From assembly GCA_022749755.1 (NCBI GenBank), contig CM040453.1:17555368-17619367 (forward strand): 64,000 nt of DNA. Reading direction: 5' to 3'. The position numbers were made by a program, and so were the translations under genes. Origin of the DNA: Azadirachta indica. Lineage: Eukaryota; Streptophyta; Magnoliopsida; Sapindales; Meliaceae. Shown in pieces: positions 27,341 through 39,801 of this stretch (position 1 is its first letter; each line of letters begins with the position of its first letter). The notes under the pieces are model-generated. The model searched no databases, was not told where the DNA came from, and saw nothing but the letters and a program-made list of their open reading frames with translations.

Positions 27341-28590
27341 GAAGTTGATAAAGATAGATATTTATATTATTTTGCAAATTTTAAATGATATTGTCTGAGA
27401 TTAGCCATTTCAAGCTTGTACGAAACAAAGAAGAAAGGGCTACCTTGACAAAAAAGTTGATCTTTAATTTGAATATCATATTTTATTGATATTTACATGA
27501 AATGTTTTACGTTAAAATATTGTACAATTGTTCTCAATTTATATTGATGAGTACTAGTTAGCTCTTATTATTTTTAGGTTCGGATAAGGGCAAGTAAAGG
27601 TTGTTGGGTAGTAATTTCTGTCTAAAATCTTCTTGTGTAATTTTAAGGACATTTTTGATGAAATTTGTTTACAAATTCTATGTAAAAAGGCTATTTGCTA
27701 GCAGCTTTTAGTATCAATGAGTTTCTTGATGTTAGTTTCCTTTATATCTTCGAAATTTGAAAGGGTCAATGAAATTTGATAATCTATTCATTTCACTACA
27801 GGTAAGATAACATGAATTTGACATTTATGTTGTGCATGTTGATTTAAGTACTGACAATTTAGTCTATGGATTTATATCTTTTCTAACTAATGTGAATAAA
27901 AAGGATTAAATGATAAAGGAATCTTGAATTTTAGTAGAATTATTGTTTATAAAAATTAATTTAATATTTGTTGACATAGCTATAATTTTTAATTATGTCT
28001 GTAATTTGTTTTGTATTACACTTATGTTTCATACATTGATATTTGTTCATAATCACAATTTAAAATTTTTTTGGATGAACAAAGACATTTTTTAATTTTT
28101 ATTTAAAATTTTATTAACTTTTATGTAGGATATAGTTTTTAAATTTATTGAAAGATGGAGCAAGGTAATGACTATCATTTCTTTAATGGTAGGTAATAAG
28201 TTAGTTACCTGTGGTTTAACATCTTCTTAAAGCTATAAATTATACACATTTTAAATGTTGTATGGATTATTATTTATGTTCTTATATTTCAAAGTTGACT
28301 ATTGGGTTTTAATTGAAATTGGAAACTATTATTTAGTGTTGTACAATTTATTGTATCCGTGAATGAGGTCATTATAATTCATTTTAGATTATTGTTAAGT
28401 GTTACATTTTAGATAATTAGATTATGATAAATTTTAGTGTAATTCAATGTTCAATTGACATATATTATTAATAAAATAATAACCAATATAAAGAATCATA
28501 AATTTATGACAAATATGTCTTATTACATATTTTAAACATTCTTGATATAAATAAAAAGTTAAAATTATGACAAGTAAATATAAAGAGATT
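27341..28590. other. Non-coding 3' part of the CACTA element
   Basis: AT-rich, no recognisable coding. It links the protease-like gene to the subterminal repeats that begin near 28600. Confidence 0.4.
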
Positions 28591-28599
28591 TTGATTCAA

Positions 28600-28930
28600 A
28601 TTAGATATCATCATTCATGACACTAAACATGTGTCAACAGTAATTGTCAAAAAAGATTTAATCATACAATCTTTTGACATATATTTCAAACGTCAATATT
28701 TGTGGCACTTAAAATTTGTTAAAAATTCTTGAAAACTATGTTGACACAAAAACATATATCAAGAAAAGTTTGCCTTAACATAAATCTTATGTCAAGATTT
28801 TGTCACATCTTTTGACACAAATTTCGAATGTCATTATTTGTGATAGTAGCTACGTCGACACAAATCTAAGTGTCAAGAAAGACTATTACTTGATGCAATC
28901 TCTTTTTGAGTATCAAAATATGCATAAACA
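28600..28930. repeat. CACTA-type subterminal repeats
   Basis: Short motifs 'tttTGACACAAAT', 'tgtgtcaa' and 'gtcaatatttgtggca' recur in both orientations (for example at about 28628, 28668, 28740, 28808 and 28855), with roughly 135 bases between the two longest matching units. Clusters of short direct and inverted motifs just inside the ends are typical transposase-binding regions of CACTA elements. The expected terminal ...TAGTG is not visible, so this end seems truncated or eroded. Confidence 0.55.
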
Positions 28931-29539
28931 AGTACATTTCCTTTAATAAAAAACTCCGTATTTACATTTTTCTTCTTTTAGGGAAATGGTTGTTAAGTGC
29001 AACAACACGTTAACACATCATTTTCTATTTCTCTTTGCTTTTTGTTTTATTTTATTTTTGAATCACTCGAGTGCAATTTAAACAAAGCAAGTTCTTCAAT
29101 TTCCCTTTGTTTAAATCTACTTTAATTTAACATTTCATGTTTGAATATGAGTTGGTTAAATGGAAATTTTGACGTTCAATTCAACAAATTTCACAATATA
29201 TTTAGAATTTGGGAGGGGTTTATTTTAAATATGTGTAGTATTTAATAATAATAATATAAAAAATGATTTGAATAAAAAATAATTTCTTATAAAACTGTAA
29301 TCAACAGTTACATTTACAATTTTTTCACAAACTCATAAACAATTTCTCCTTTTATTCTTTTTTTTTAAAATCTTTTCTTCTAATAATAGGATGTAATTTA
29401 AATAAAGAAATTTTCTCAAATTTCTTGTTTAGCATAGATACTAATTTTCTTATAAATCTGTTAATCTTAAAAGATTTCTTAATAATTTTATCTTTTATGT
29501 TTCTCATGGATACTATTATTTTCATAATTGTTTTGGAGA

Positions 29540-31130
29540 ATTTTTAATTATTTATTGGCAAGTTTGAATAAGTTGGAGTCTCTTGATTTAAGTAGTAAAA
29601 TCCTTAACCATAGTATCTTATCTTTTTGAACTACTCTTTCATCATTAAGAAGTTTATATTTAAGTGAAATTGGATTCAAATGAACATTCGATGTTGGAGT
29701 GAAGCTAGCCTAACTTAACTTGAGTTTGCTTTAATGGAGCAATACAAAACACACACACACACACACACACAATATATACTAATATTAATTTGTTTTGTTT
29801 CATTACTTGAATCTCTTCTCTTTTGAGATCTTATTTTTGAATATGAAATTGGATTCAATGAAACTTTTGATATTCAATTGAACAAATTTCATTAAACGGC
29901 TAAAGAAATTGGATCTTGGCTTCAACTGAGCAATTGTATTGCTTTGGAAAAAATTAACTTCTAATGTTTTAAGGAAAAGTTCTCACTAATTAAGTTTATT
30001 TAAATTCTTTAATTTACAAAATTAGATTCTTTTAGAAATTTAGAGGAGTTGGACATAAGCAATAATGAGATTGAAAGATTTATGGCTCTTAAAGGTACTA
30101 ATATCTATTAACATTTATGATTTAATTTATTTTTTTCCATCACATTTTATCTTTCTTTAATATTTTAATAGTGTTAATATATATTTGAAGCTTAAAGCCT
30201 CATAAAAATGTATTCAGCTAGTCTTCGATATCCCTAAAAGAGAGAATATAGAAATGCATCGACCAGGTTGAAGCTTGAAGCCTGACTTGGTCTAACTTTT
30301 AAGGAATAAATTTTGGCTGTTGATTTGTGCATTGAATTTTTAGCTAACTTTTAAGAAATGAATTTTGGCTTTTACAAAATTTGAAAAATTCCAAAGGTTT
30401 TAGGAAGTTGAAGAGGCTACATGTGTATTCCTTGGAAATATTACAAATGGAAGGTTTCAAATATAGTTTATGGAGGTAAGTTATAAAAATGAGAAACTAA
30501 TTATTAAGAAAGATAAATTCATAATTAATTTATATTTATTACTAACTTTAATATCTCATTTTAAATAGAGTTGCATAGTCACCAACTTAGAATACTTGAT
30601 ACTGGATCATTCTTCTCTTAACACGGCAGCTTTTACTTTGTTTAAAACTTTATCAATATTTTGACATTTTAAATTATCAAGGTAAACTTTTTAATTCCAA
30701 CATAAAATTTTAAATTATTTTTTAGGTGTTTTAAGTTAAGTTTAAATTAAAAATAGTATATGTCTTTTAGTTTTCAGAAACTATTATATAGGTTTTGATA
30801 GTTTTACTCCGCTATGATTTTTTTAGAAAATATACAACATTATTATTAAAGAATAATTTAAATAAAAAATGAAGTTTTATATATGTGTATATATATATAT
30901 ATATGATAAATTAATTAAAAACAATAAATGTTGGTGAAAAATTAATTTATGATATTATAGAAAGAAAAGTTTATACGTACAGGATATCATTGTCATTTCT
31001 CAAGACATTAAATATATCATATAATCATCTTAGAGAACTAAATTATGTAAATGGTAAGATCGTTAAATTAAATTATAATCACATTTATTTCAATAACTAA
31101 TTTGGAGAGCTTTATTTTTTTTTGCAGGTT
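29540..31130 (+). pseudogene. LRR receptor-like protein fragment
   Basis: Leucine-rich-repeat coding appears in short exon-like pieces on +: LASLNKLESLDLSSKILN with LSSLRSLYLSEIGF (29545-29680), FRNLEELDISNNEIERF (about 30030-30080), VTNLEYLILDHSSLNTAAF (about 30570-30640) and LSFLKTLNISYNHLRELN (about 30990-31060). The spacing and wording match plant receptor-like proteins with N-terminal LRRs, where each exon ends in a repeat. No signal peptide, transmembrane segment or kinase is seen. Stops interrupt the repeats. An (AC)n microsatellite lies inside at 29748-29771. Confidence 0.65.
29748..29771. repeat. (AC)n microsatellite
   Basis: About twelve uninterrupted AC units between LRR-coding pieces. 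Likely length-polymorphic. Confidence 0.95.
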
Positions 31131-31139
31131 TGAGTAAGT

Positions 31140-31905
31140 TGTATGTTATAGAAAACCAGTCTAAGAACAATGTTTTAACACTGATCTAATTGAATCAAGA
31201 TTGCCATTTGATAAAAAACTACCAGTTTTGATCAAATAATAAACACACAAAAAAAAATAATAAACGAAATCAGAGATAAACAAGAATTACGTGGATCAAC
31301 AAAATTAGTTACATCCACGGAGTAAACACATGTAATGCCTGTTATTAGAAGGAGAAGATAGAATCTGTATAAGATGACTCTTTTAACTCAAATTACCTCT
31401 CTTCAGTGTCTCCCCTCTTTTCCCTTCTCCCTTTCTTGTCTCTAAATTCTCTAGAATACAAGTTTTTTATAATGCCCATAAAAACCTAATTTAAGTAGGT
31501 CTGGTATCTTAATTTAATTAGGTTTGATTATTCCCAAAGCTCTCGAATTCTCGGTTATTCAGGTTCTCAAGTTCTCTAATACCATATTTGAACCTTTTCA
31601 AGTTAAAATGACAACTCCATCTCCACGTCTCGAGTTCTTAGGCACTCAGATATTAGATCAGGTTCTCTTCAAGTCAGGATGACAACTTCACTTTAACTTC
31701 TAGAGTACTCGAGTACTTAAGTACTTAGATATTAGATCTGATTATTTTCAAGTTAGGATAATTACTCCACCTTAACTTCGTAGGTCTTCGAATGATAGAG
31801 TACTTGGATACTAGATCAAATCTTTTTCAAGTCATGACAACTATTCCACCTTGACTCCATGGGTTCTTAACTTCTTGGGTTCCCAAGTTCTCAAGAATTG
31901 GAAGC
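31140..31905. mobile_element. Insertion splitting the LRR pseudogene, with a 70-90-bp tandem repeat
   Basis: LRR coding stops near 31130 and restarts near 31910. The insert contains a phrase common in plant repeats ('acgtggatcaacaaaattag...catccacgg', about 31290-31321). It also holds about four tandem copies of 'tattagatca.gttctcttcaagtca.gatgacaact', with starts near 31580, 31651, 31740 and 31809. It has no coding. The class of element is not clear. Confidence 0.5.
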
Positions 31906-31909
31906 ATCT

Positions 31910-32365
31910 ATACTTCACACTGGAGTTTCTTGATTTAAGTTACAATGTACTTAACTAGAAGATCTTACCTTCTCTAACCAATCTTTTGTCATTGAGAACT
32001 TTATTGTTGTCAGGAATTGGATTCAAAGAAACTTTTGATTTTGAGGTAGGCTAGAGTTTTATGGCTAATCATATTTATTAGATAGCTTCAATTGAGTAAC
32101 TTCATTGCTTTAGAAAAAATTAATTTCTCAATCTAGAAAAGTTGGACATAAGTTTTAATGAGATTGACAAATTTGTGGTTTCTAAAGGTATTGAGTAAAA
32201 CAATATTTTCAAAGAGCTAAACGTATTTATTAAATCTTCACAAATAATTAAATTAAATAACTTTCAAATTTAAATGTAACTTTTAAAAATTAATGTTGTA
32301 TTTCATTAAATAAAATATATTACAAAGGTTTGAAGAAGTTGAAGAGTTTTCAATGTTACTGCTAG
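31910..32365 (+). pseudogene. LRR receptor-like protein fragment, second piece
   Basis: It reads EFLDLSYNVLN, LTNLLSLRTLLLSGIGFKETF and, after an intron-like gap, LEKLDISFNEIDKFVVSKG and GLKKLKS. This repeats almost the same LRR text as the piece at 29540-30090 (including the GFKETFD and DISxNEI phrases). It is therefore a duplicated copy of the same exons, not a continuation. Stops are present. Confidence 0.6.
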
Positions 32366-32514
32366 AAGTAGCTTGTTATAGTATTTGGCATTATTGACAC
32401 CAAAATTTGTTCTGCCACCACATATACATCACGTTGGATAGATCTTAGTTAGCATTCAAAGTTTTTTAACTACAAAAGAATCCCATCCACGATATTAGAT
32501 AACTTCGCCAAAGA

Positions 32515-32895
32515 GGTATCTCATACTGCTTTATTTACTAAGTTGATTTACTCGTCTACGGAGGTGGTTGAATTTTTAATCAAAGTAGCTTGTTCTTCTA
32601 TCGAGATGTTTAAACTCTACTATTAAGGTAGCTCAGTCTTTTGCCTAGGTGACTGACTCTTCTGGTAAGGTAGCTCACCCTTATGCCAAGATGGCTCACT
32701 TTTCCACCGAGGTCTGACTTTTTTGCTAAGGTAGCTTACTCTTACATTAATGTGGCTTACTTTTTTGTTGAGATGGCTTACTCTTACGCCGAGGAGGCTT
32801 ACTCTGCGATCGAGGTAACTCACTCTTAGGCCGAGGTGGCTCAATCTTATATCAACGTGGCTTACTCTCCTATCAAGGCAAATCATTCTTCGTCG
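32515..32895 (+). repeat. 21-bp tandem repeat coding a heptad (E-V-A-Y-S-Y-A)
   Basis: About eighteen imperfect units of consensus GAGGTGGCTTACTCTTACGCC. In one + frame each unit reads about E/K-V-A-Y/H-S-x-A, although some units carry stops or a one-base slip. The period of exactly seven codons suggests it grew inside a reading frame. The open frame on - at 32623-32973 is the mirror of this array. I do not know the parent protein. Confidence 0.8.
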
Positions 32896-32899
32896 TGGT

Positions 32900-33425
32900 A
32901 GTAAATACCTGCAAAACAAGAGTATGTCAGTGGGAGCCATTGGTGTTACTGGTAGACTCTCTTTGAAGCTCAAGTTAGAACAAAATATATTAGAGAACTA
33001 ATCTCAAAAGATCAACAATAATAACAACAATAATAATTGTGTATGTACGATTATGAAGACAATAAGAGTAAGAGAGAGAAAGAGAGAGAACAGTAAGCTA
33101 GAAAAGAATTGAGCCCCTACTTACTGAAAACTTGGGGTTTATGTAGGTGAGGGAAAAGATTTCCTTTCGCAAAATCTCCATCATGTAACCATTGTGAACG
33201 TGAGGTAGGTAGGATAATAGGGGAATACAAGCATCTTGTCAAACTCGATACCTCTCTTTATTCATCATCCCTTTTTATAATTGATTTCTTAATGTAACAA
33301 TAGAATTAATTATTTGTAAGTAAAATTATTTTTATGAGCTTTTATAAAGAGATAATAAGGCAATTACTTGTGAGATTTTCTCATTTATTATTTTCCTGTC
33401 TATTGTGTATTTTCTCTCAATTTGG
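32900..33425. other. Non-coding, LTR-like leader
   Basis: No gene. It contains a GA-rich stretch (about 33070-33093) and an untranslated-leader style segment ahead of the copia relic. Confidence 0.35.
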
Positions 33426-33429
33426 ATAA

Positions 33430-34241
33430 TCTTAATAGAAGTCAAATGCTCATTTTGGATGAAATGAACAAAACTTGAATGAGCTCATTTTGAAACAATA
33501 GCCCTTTAAGAGGTATAAGAAGCTCTTAAAGAAGCATTATCCCTTGAAATGGCACAAAAATCTTGAAATAGAGAAAAGTTTACAAATAATACATATACAA
33601 ATATGATATGGGATCATAATGAAATAGTTATCGAAAATGTATTTTCATATATAATAGCTATTGACATTATGAGAGATCATAATGACCTATAAACTTTGAA
33701 TAAATGTAAAGAGAGGCATGATTCACCTCAATAGAAAGAACCAATTCAAACAGAATTAGCTTCTTTTGCCAAACCTAGAGTATTTAGGCTTGTAATTCAG
33801 ACACTTAAAGATGTCAAATGCATTGGATATAAATGAGTATTTGCAAGAAAATGTAATGAAAACAACGAGATTATAAGATATAAAGTATGGCATGCTGTTC
33901 AAGGTTTCTCATAGAGACCTGATATTGACTTCAATGAAATATTTGCCCTTATAATGGATATAATTACATTTTGTCTTTTGATAAGTTTGCAATCTTAAAC
34001 GCGTTTTATCGATATAGTGACAGCTTATTTATATGGATCACTTACCACTGATATTTATATGAAATCCCTAAGGGATTTAAAATGGCTGAGGCATATAAAT
34101 CAATAAATTATAATTTGTATTCGAAGTTACAAAGATCTTTGTATGGATTAATGCAATCTGGGGCACATATGGTATAATCACTTGAGTGAATATTTGATAA
34201 AAGAAGGATATGTTAATAATCCTATATATCCATATGTATTT
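33430..34241 (+). pseudogene. Ty1/copia reverse transcriptase, 5' part
   Basis: Broken coding for copia polyprotein. It shows WDHNEIVIENVFSYIIAID, an RT start (GYK.VFARKCNENNEIIRYK), DIVTAYLYGSLTTDIYM and LSEYLIKEGYVNNPIYPYVF. The catalytic YVDD region follows after an interruption. The frame is cut at 34241 by the gypsy element and resumes at 41052; the junction codons can be recognised on both sides. Many stops show age before the insertion. Confidence 0.85.
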
Positions 34242-35663
34242 GTTACGTGCCCATGTAAACCATAACTCTATGGAATTGTACAAGTAGTAAAGTGGTAAAA
34301 AGTGTCGTGCTCACGAGGACTAAGCTTTTTGAGTTTTAGATTAAGTACTATAATTATGGTGCATCGACTTGATCTAAGTAATGTAGGTTTGAGAAATAGA
34401 ATTTAATAAAATAATAGCTAATTTTGCTAATGTAAAATTAGGAAAAATAAACAAGAAACAAAGTTAATAATACTTTCACCTAGTATATGAATATGATATG
34501 AAAATAATCCTGGAGCCTTAATTTCACCTAGTTTTTGGTATAGTTATCCTAATTGGGAATTGCTAATACTTTCTATTTCAATTTACTAAACACTTTTTTT
34601 AATTCAACCTGGTTACATCTTTTGAGTGTCAAACTAGGTTCTATGCTTAATTAATCTAGTCAATATCCTTATCTGACTAAGGTAATCAAACTTTCTTTTA
34701 GTTTTACTAGTTATCAATAACCAAAGAATTGATTGCCTTTCAATCTCTCAATTTCTTTGATTGATTGTTTAGACATTGAAATCCTCTTGGACTCTCAATG
34801 TTCATAAACTATGTTTTTCTTATTCTAATGAAGAAATTAGTCTCTCCTAAGCATTCATTCATTCAAAATAATTTATTTTCCAATAAATTAAAAGCATTAA
34901 GTAGAAGAAAATATAAATGAATGAAATATACTTATGTTAACAACTTCAAACCATTCGAAATATAAACGAACTAGGTTACAACAAAACTTTAAAATAGAGA
35001 GTTTAGCCTAGCATATCAAAATTCAATATCAGCATTATCTTGAAATTCAACATTCAATAAAATATGACAAATGATAACAAACCTAATGGAATTCAAGATA
35101 AGTCAGAGTTAAAAAGATAAAACTAGGATGATTGAGGTTTCAATTCTTTAATTCTTCAAGTGATTTCCCCATCTCCTCCAAGAAACTTGAAGATTCTTTC
35201 TTTTTATCTTTAAAGCTATCTTTTTTTTTTTTTTCCTCTCTCTCTTACTAAAAACTACCCCTTTCTATTCTTAGATGCATGGTAGTGGTGTGGCTGTGCC
35301 CTTGCTTATGCTTGAAGTGCTTAGTGCACCAATGCAATGCTCACTACCTCACTCAAAATGAGTGGGGCAATGTATAGGTCGTAAGCGAGCCATGCACAAA
35401 ATTTTGTTAATTTCAATTATGTCTCTTAAGTCTTCATGTATTATATTTCATTCTTCTGATCTTTTGGTTCTTCCATTTTAGTCCTCATTTGGTGATTTTC
35501 CTTTTTAGTCCTCATTTTCTTGCTGCTTATTACCTTAGGCAATAATTTTCTAAATGTCTGCACAATAACATACAATATCATTAAAACAACACGAAAGCTT
35601 GAGGATTGCACACATCTTTAAGCTTGAAAAAAATGGATAAGTAAGTAAAATGCTCATTTATCA
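34242..35663 (-). repeat. 3' LTR of the gypsy element
   Basis: About 1.42 kb. It matches 39802-41051 along its length (for example 'caagtagtaaagtggtaaaaa', 'attgattgtttagacattgaaatcctct' and 'gtgaTtcgcctttttagtcctcatttt'). It begins TG and ends CA on +. It includes a variable GC-richer segment near 35275-35390. Confidence 0.85.
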
Positions 35664-37370
35664 AATACCCTCAAACTTAAACATTTTCTTGTCCTCAAAC
35701 GAATAAAAACAAAGGAAGAAAAATCAAACAGTATGAAGGAAGAATAACTGTTTTGAGCAAACGATTTAATTTTTAAGAATAAGCCTCATAAATCAAAAGT
35801 CAAGCAGTCTAATGAGGATTTCAAAGTGTTGACATTTCACTTAAGATTTCAACATGGATACTAAATATCACCCTACCCTAGATCCTTCGTGTAAGTGTGT
35901 GAGTAGCCCAAACTATTTATGCAAGCAAGTGAACTATTTTAGACTTGTAAATGGACTCAAGAAACTTGATCTCAAACTACTCTCCATTAACAAAATGAAG
36001 TACATCACTCAAGATCATAAGGGTTTAATATATGCGTGTAATACTACGCCAAGGTTTGGGTAGATGCAACTCAAGCACCCTAACATATTAATCCTTCTAA
36101 AGATTCATGCTCAACTCTCCAAATATTCGATTTCAAGCACCACTCCATCTTCATCTTTTAACAAATAATGTTGCACCCCTATACTTATTTACTTACATAG
36201 GTGCTTGGAAAATTTATCCAACACACCCTTTTTTTTTTTTATCAGTTCAGCCTCACTTTACCTTTGATGCGAGCTCTCTATGCTTACTAGGCATGAGGGT
36301 CGATTACTATGTCAAAGTTTGGCTTGAACATTTTATTTCTCTTTTCAACTAAGCCTTACTTTACCATTTTAAACGAGTTCTCCATACTTGCCTAAGCATA
36401 ATATTCGATTACTTGGTAAGAGTTTGGCCTATATTTTCATACCCCACCCATCCTCCCTTGTTCAAATTAGCAATAGAATGATCAAATGTTTAGGGTGTTG
36501 TGTGAAAAGTTATTGAAATTTATTTTAAGGCTAACTATTGTCTAGGTGACAACAAGTAACAAAAGTAAGCTCAAGGAGTGTATTGGGTATTTATTATTCT
36601 AGAAAGGTTTAAACATGCTTAAATGATTAATAGCTAGCCTAATTCATGGCTTAAGTGATGCATTTCCTAAGGTTTTGGTTTAAGCGATAATAAAATAGTT
36701 TCTTGAATCCACAGAAATCTAGCTAATTCAATTTATTTACATAAATTTTTTTCTAAAGAAAATAGTTGAACAAGTAAGGCTGTGTGTTCAAAAGTAAGGA
36801 ATCCAAAAATAAGGTGAATTTATCATCCAGTCAAGCACCTAGGCACTGTCAACAATTATCATTCTCCAAAAACAACCTACTTTCAACTAAATTCATATCA
36901 TCGAGTTTCCGTTTAAGTAAGCACAAGCTCAAAACAGAACTTATTTATCTCAAGCAAAAGAAAAAGAGAAACAAAACAACAAATAAAAGAAAGAATACAA
37001 ACACAAAAATTTTAAAAAAAATACTTTGATGTGTGAAGCAACTTATGCAGAACATTATCAGCACAACAAATGAAGCAAGGTAACATCAATACTTCATTGC
37101 ACATACTTCATTCCACAATTAATAGATTCTCCATTCCATAACACTTCCTTCCACAATTAAAAAATTCTCCCCCTATACTTGAAATAAACATTGTCACAAA
37201 TATTTAAGCTTAAATAAAGAATTTTTCCCTGGATTCAAGATGTTGCCTCTTAATGTTGGCCGTCATCATTACCTCCTTGTAGAGGATGAGGTTGATCGAA
37301 AATTGTACCCGACTTATGTCTTTGAACTTCAATAAATTCATTTTTACACTTATAATCACTCAACCAACAA
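35664..37370 (-). other. Gypsy element internal 3' region, non-coding
   Basis: No clear protein. The open frames here on + (35854, 36107, 36784) are on the wrong strand for the element and match nothing I know. The region starts with the polypurine-like tract next to the 3' LTR. Confidence 0.5.
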
Positions 37371-37373
37371 AAA

Positions 37374-37967
37374 TTAAAAATAGACATACAAACAAAATGA
37401 ATATTCAACTAAAATAAAGTTCAAAGGAAAGAAAACTTGAGTTGCCTCCCAAGTAGTGCTTTGTTTAACATCCCTAGCTTGACTTTTCTGCTTTTTCCAA
37501 TCAATCAGGGTCTCTAAGAAGAATGTTCGCTTCATTCCTTTCCTCTTTCCCATAGTAATGCTTCCCTTGAAAAATCCATCCATCATTACTTTTCAAATCA
37601 ATTGCATCAACGAGAAAACTTCGTCATTCATAGATAAACTTGACCCTTTTGACTTATACTTGCTTTTAACCAATTTTACTCTTAAATTTAGCAAGAAAAC
37701 TCCATTTCAAACATTACAAAATCAACTAGAAAGATGAATTTATCCACTTAACTAACACATCTTCCATAATTCCTCAAGAATAAGTGATGGACCTATTCGA
37801 CATTTGCAAGGAAATAGCTTCACTTTACCCAAGCTTACCTTTTGAAAGATTGAAAGTAATATAAGATTGATGCTTGCCCCAAGATCACACAAAGCTCTCT
37901 CAAAAGTCAATTTATCAAAAATACATAGCATAGTAAAACTAACTGGATCTTTCTCCTTCTTAGGCAA
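37374..37967 (-). pseudogene. Gypsy retropepsin remnant and pol tail
   Basis: 37967-37752 reads MPKKEKDPVSFTMLCIF, FERALCDLGASINLILLSIF and SLGKVKLFP. This is the retroviral-type aspartic protease of Athila-like plant gypsy elements, with the active site D-L-G-A-S kept. Soon after, at 37586-37374, comes an unrelated short frame ending in DVKQSTTWEATQVFF, which resembles the distal end of such elements. The expected RT, RNase H and integrase (several kb) are missing between them, so pol has an internal deletion. Confidence 0.7.
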
Positions 37968-38556
37968 CTTCTATTGAATAATAAAAGTACACTCCTTCAT
38001 TAACTTCACTATCTCATACTCCTCTAAATGCTGCTTCTTAGACATCACCTTTTTATGAATTTCATATAATTCAACATTTGCTCCAAAGCATCCGTGAACA
38101 AGATGTTGATGTGAAGCTTCTTAAACAACTCTAAGAACTTAAAGAATTGAGCATCTAATATTTTTGTCTAAAATCTTTGAGGGTATGGCAGTGGTAGGGT
38201 GATAATAGGAGGATTATTTGGAAATGAGATACCACTAGGCCTTGATGCCTTCATTGGTGCTTTCAGTTCAACTTCTTTGTCTTTAGCTTCACTCTCATTT
38301 GGCTTTGAGAGTTCTAACTCTTTACCACTCTGAAGAGTGACAGCCTTGCATTGCTTTCTTTGCTATGAACAGACTTGATTGATGTAGCTAATTGGCCAAC
38401 TTGCACTTCTAAGGATTTCACTATTGCTTCCATATTCACTATACGAGTCTCCATGTTGTCTAGCCTAGCTTTATTCTTGTTAAATCTTCCTTATGTCTCT
38501 GTAATGAATATACCTAAAAGATCTTTCAAATAAGGCTTCTTCTTTGCCACAGGCTA

Positions 38557-39560
38557 TTAAAATCTCGTTGGTGGTTGTTGAAGTACATTCTTTTGAGTTT
38601 TGTAAGATAAGTTCTCATGGTTGCAAAGCCCAAGGTGATAATGATTTGGCAAGTTGTTGTTTGGCCAAAAATTATAGTTTTGGTTCTTAAAGTATTGACA
38701 CTGCTCGTCCCTTAAACTTTCATTAGCATATAAAGAACTAGCAACGATTTTTTTCTCTTGACTTAAAGATGCCTCCCTTCTATTAAGGGTTTGAATTTGG
38801 TTTACCAAAGCTACTACATGGGTTAAAAGTGATACCACAAGATCTACCTCATGAACTTTTGCTGCCTTTTTCACAATCAACCTTTCACTAGGCCATTGGT
38901 AGTTGTTGCACGCCATTTCTTCTAGTAATGCGTAGGTTTCCTTAGCTATCTTGGACAACAATATCACCAGCTGCCGCATCTACAATGTTCTAGTTTGCCC
39001 ATTTAATTCATTGTAGAACAATTGTATTTAAAACCATTCTTGATACGTATGTTATTGACAATTGAGAATCAACTCCTTGAACCTTTCCCACACCTTATAA
39101 AGAGAACTTAAAATCTAGTTGCCTAAATTGTGTAATCTCGCACTTCAGCTGCGAAGTCTTCAATGCTGGAAAGAACTCTATGGGGAACTTTTAAGCCAAT
39201 TCATCCCATGTGCTTATACTCTCGACTACAATGATTACAACCATTCTCTAGCCTTGTCTCTCAACAAAAATAGAAATAATCTTACGCGAATTAGGTCTTG
39301 ATCCATACCATTCATCTTGGCAATGTCATAAACTTCCAAGAACATGGCTAAATGGATGTTAATGTCGTCATAGAATAAACCCTTATATTGATTCTGCTGA
39401 GCCATATTAATCAGGACAAGCTTGAGGTAAAAATTATTGGCGTTAATGGCTTGTTAATGAATCCCAGAATAATTATCATTAACCACAAGCCTAAAATAAT
39501 TTCGAAGAGTTCTAGGTTGTTAAGGTTGTGGTAGTGGGTTACGATTTCCTTCGTCTGCCA
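38557..39560 (-). pseudogene. Gypsy gag polyprotein, decayed
   Basis: Coding on - is in pieces. The start lies near 39560 (MADEGNRNPLPQP). A capsid part follows (RLFLFLLRDKAREWL, KLKCEITQFRQLDFK-like, LFYNELNGQT). The C-terminal part at 38979-38557 reads LLSKIAKETYALLEEMACN, NYQWPSERLIVKKAAKVHEV and ends in an Asn-rich tail. This is the Retrotrans_gag type of Athila-like elements. Frame changes and stops break it into several segments. Confidence 0.75.
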
Positions 39561-39801
39561 TAGCTCTAGATCAATTCCCCCTTTCTCTTTTTAATCGATG
39601 AAAAGTCTGTTCAATTTTTGGATCGAAAGGAGTAAGTTCAACACTACGGGCTCTTCGCATACACTTGTAAAACCCATAAATAGAACAAATCACTTAAACA
39701 AAAATAGAAGAAAATAAAGACCTAGGTTAAGACTGAATTGTTCTAATACAATATCAACAAAAATTCAAAATTTTCAATCCTCAACAAGAGCATGAAAATT
39801 A

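Noticed and set aside
32623..32973. 116-codon frame on - rich in R-V-S-x-L
   Set aside because: It is the mirror of the 21-bp array, whose better coding sense is on +.
36784..37029. Lys-rich 81-codon frame
   Set aside because: It is A-rich low-complexity DNA on the strand opposite to the gypsy element's genes.
39770..39801. Primer-binding site next to the gypsy 5' LTR
   Set aside because: I could not see a match to the usual tRNA-derived motifs such as TGGTATCAGAGC or TGGCGCC.
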